Shown here one piece after another: positions 62,512 to 64,000 of a DNA stretch of 64,000 nt. The notes under the pieces were generated by a model. That model was not told the origin of the DNA. It did not search any database and saw only the letters and a list, made by a program, of their open reading frames with translations. Both the position numbers and the translations under genes were made by a program. Each line of letters begins with the position of its first letter. The stretch's first letter is position 1. Source of the DNA: Sphingobacterium wenxiniae (GTDB lineage: Bacteria > Bacteroidota > Bacteroidia > Sphingobacteriales > Sphingobacteriaceae); assembly GCF_900116225.1 (NCBI RefSeq), contig NZ_FOZZ01000006.1:62001-126000 (forward strand), given 5' to 3'.

Positions 62512-63279
62512 TTATTTTTCAATCCACTCTCGAAATGTTGCCGTATTACTCTGACTGGTCTTTAAGTAAGTCTCAAATCCTCTTAATTTGATGGCAAGTG
62601 TATTTTTGTTGTACCGCTCTATTTTTTCGATGTAAGGTTTGTGAACAAATTCACTTCGATTGATTCGGAAAAAGTCAGAGGGGTTAAGTTGCTGTTCTAT
62701 TTCTTTTAATGTAGCTTCGGTAAGCAAGTGTTTCTTCCCTTTGCTATCGTAGGCAAAAATAACACCTTCATTAGCTTCAAAAAACAAGATATTTTCCGTT
62801 TCTAAAAAATAAATTCCTTGATGTGTGTTGATGGAAAAACGCTTTTTATATCGTTTTTCGGTAAAGTTTTGCTGAAAAAGTTTCGTGAGATTGGCAATTG
62901 AATCATCTTCTCTCGAATTAGAATTTCTAAATAAGAGATATTTGTCCCAAGCTTTTTGAAATCGTTCTTTAGAAAAAGGCTTCAATAGATAAGCGATACC
63001 ATTTCCATCAAAAGCATCCATCCAAAATTGGTCATAAGCTGTGGTAAATATGATAGGGCAGTCAACCTGAACTTGTCTGTAAATTTCGAAAGCATTTCCA
63101 TCCAATAGTTCAATGTCTGAAAAGATGATGTCTGGGTTTTGATTTTTAAGAAACTCAACCGCATCTTCAACCGTGTCCAATTCAGCTATGATTTCGGTAG
63201 TTGAATTTAATTCTTCAATAAACCGTTTAAGCTTTTTACGAGCTGGGATTTCGTCCTCTATAATGAGTATTTTTATCAT
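62512..63279 (-). CDS. LytTR family response regulator
   Basis: A 255-residue two-component regulator. The receiver domain (1-120) has the acidic pair ED at 8-9, phosphoacceptor D55 in IIFSDIELLDG, threonine in FTTAYDQF and lysine in LLKPFSKERF. The LytTR DNA-binding domain (about 150-255) reads RFSINTHQGIYFLETENILF and FFRINRSEFVHKPYIEKI. It overlaps the kinase gene by 4 bp, so the two form one translational unit. AT-rich like the acetyltransferase gene. Confidence 0.93.
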   Translation of the reverse strand: MIKILIIEDEIPARKKLKRFIEELNSTTEIIAELDTVEDAVEFLKNQNPDIIFSDIELLDGNAFEIYRQVQVDCPIIFTTAYDQFWMDAFDGNGIAYLLKPFSKERFQKAWDKYLLFRNSNSREDDSIANLTKLFQQNFTEKRYKKRFSINTHQGIYFLETENILFFEANEGVIFAYDSKGKKHLLTEATLKEIEQQLNPSDFFRINRSEFVHKPYIEKIERYNKNTLAIKLRGFETYLKTSQSNTATFREWIEK

Positions 63280-64000
63280 TGGTTTTTCATATGAATAATG
63301 GGAATGGTTACGGAAAATTCTTTTTCAGATTGATAGACTTTAATTGGATTGTCAGACAACAATTGATATTGTTCTTTTAAGTTTTTCAATGCCCTTCCCG
63401 ATGTTGGCTTTATGTTTCGCTTCAGATTCATATTGTTCGAAACCATAATGTTTTCGTCAATGTGTACATTGATACAAACAGGATTTTCTGATGTGCCCAT
63501 ATTGTGCTGAATGGCATTTTCAATCAGTAATTGTAGACTCAGCGGAACGACAAAACCATTGCTGTTTTTTTCAATATTCAGTTGATACGTATTTTCGTAT
63601 TTATGTTGAATAAGTTTAAAATACTGTTTGGCAAAATCTATTTCTTCGTTGATATTTATTAATTCTTTTTCTGATGATTGCAATACATATCGGTAAATTT
63701 CAGCAAATTCATTCAAGAAATCAGATGCTTTGTGTTTATCTTCTTCAATTAATTGATCCAATACATTCAAATTATTAAATAAAAAATGCGGATTGAGCTG
63801 TGTTTTCAATTGATTGATCTTGCTGTCGGCAAGTGCTTTATGATAGTTCACTAATTGCTCCTGGTGTTTTTTGCTTTTATGGTAGTAGTAGTAAGCAAGA
63901 AAAAAACTACCATAAATAAGACCGTCCAAAAAATCTGAAAATAGAGCAAGGACAAATGTTTGTTGGTTAAAATTCTGTTCTATTTTGTTTAATGTAAAAG
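63276..64000 (-). CDS. LytS-like sensor histidine kinase, N-terminus cut by the window edge
   Basis: The reading frame is open to base 64000 without a start codon, so only the last 241 codons are here. The upstream part (TFVLALFSDFLDGLIYGSFF) is the last membrane helix. The LytS-type phosphorylation box is LKTQLNPHFLFNNLNVLDQL with the acceptor histidine; the ATPase N-box is LLIENAIQHN and the G-box region SGRALKNLKEQYQL. A TTG within the window at 63927-63929 is not the true start. It pairs with the LytTR regulator, with a 4 bp overlap. Confidence 0.92.
   Translation of the reverse strand, partial: FTLNKIEQNFNQQTFVLALFSDFLDGLIYGSFFLAYYYYHKSKKHQEQLVNYHKALADSKINQLKTQLNPHFLFNNLNVLDQLIEEDKHKASDFLNEFAEIYRYVLQSSEKELININEEIDFAKQYFKLIQHKYENTYQLNIEKNSNGFVVPLSLQLLIENAIQHNMGTSENPVCINVHIDENIMVSNNMNLKRNIKPTSGRALKNLKEQYQLLSDNPIKVYQSEKEFSVTIPIIHMKNQ

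Noticed and set aside
1-64000. CRISPR array, tRNA, rRNA, prophage or intact insertion sequence
   Set aside because: Looked for and not found; the repeats present are short irregular arrays or single palindromes without regular spacers.

Overview
This 64 kb window comes from a chromosome of the Bacteroidota, most likely Sphingobacteriaceae (a Sphingobacterium or close relative). The evidence is the Bacteroidota promoter type (TTG, about 18-21 nt, then TAnnTTTG) before several genes, mostly weak Shine-Dalgarno sequences, and family-typical genes: a DUF1343/NamZ muramidase, a DUF4292 lipoprotein, a split transketolase, a UbiA-like membrane protein and an ECF sigma locus with a Spy-like partner. 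No tRNA, rRNA, CRISPR array, phage or intact insertion sequence was seen. The genus is inferred, not proven.

Layout. 0-5.8 kb: acetyl-CoA synthetase (cut by the left edge), UbiA-like protein, 2-hydroxyacid dehydrogenase, flavin monooxygenase, rsmA. 6.4-10.6 kb: pdxA, then cca, a PRiA4_ORF3-type protein and miaA (tRNA maturation). 10.6-15.8 kb, minus strand: ilvE, a bacterial auxin-conjugase-like GH3 protein, lptB, recJ. 16-22.7 kb: metallo-beta-lactamase-fold hydrolase, short-chain dehydrogenase, an alkylation repair pair (Ada-like then AlkB), an AI-2E family membrane protein and an S9 peptidase. 23.4-27.7 kb: a secreted CarboxypepD_reg-type protein, then rplM-rpsI-rpsB and tsf. 28-36.2 kb: an envelope and peptidoglycan block (NamZ, TPR protein, LolB-like lipoprotein, EnvC-like activator, TatA, MltD-like transglycosylase, NlpC/P60 hydrolase). 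36.5-41.7 kb: the threonine operon thrA-thrB-thrC, preceded by what reads as a complete transcription attenuator with a Thr/Ile leader peptide. 41.7-49.9 kb: acetyltransferase, rRNA methyltransferase, Tat-exported SGNH hydrolase, class III aminotransferase, a three-gene ECF sigma locus and the two transketolase subunits. 50-53.9 kb: a broken glycoside hydrolase family 3 gene, an Nfu-type protein and purB. 54-57.7 kb: an AT-rich UbiB kinase plus photolyase pair, the photolyase carrying two compensating frameshifts. 57.9-64 kb: two dehydrogenases, a DUF3050 protein, ybaK, an acetyltransferase and a LytS/LytTR two-component pair cut by the right edge.

The observations most worth following are the threonine attenuator (leader peptide, 8-base antiterminator complement, terminator and promoter in the right order), the ECF-locus membrane protein built from five repeats of about 30 residues (F-x-VP-xx-YF), the paired photolyase lesions, and at least three families of dispersed intergenic repeats (a CTCTCC/GGAGAG element at 5.9 and 42.4 kb; GTCATTGCGAGG-type palindromes at 27.8 and 44.0 kb; TATTGAGTA arrays at 27.7 and 49.0 kb).
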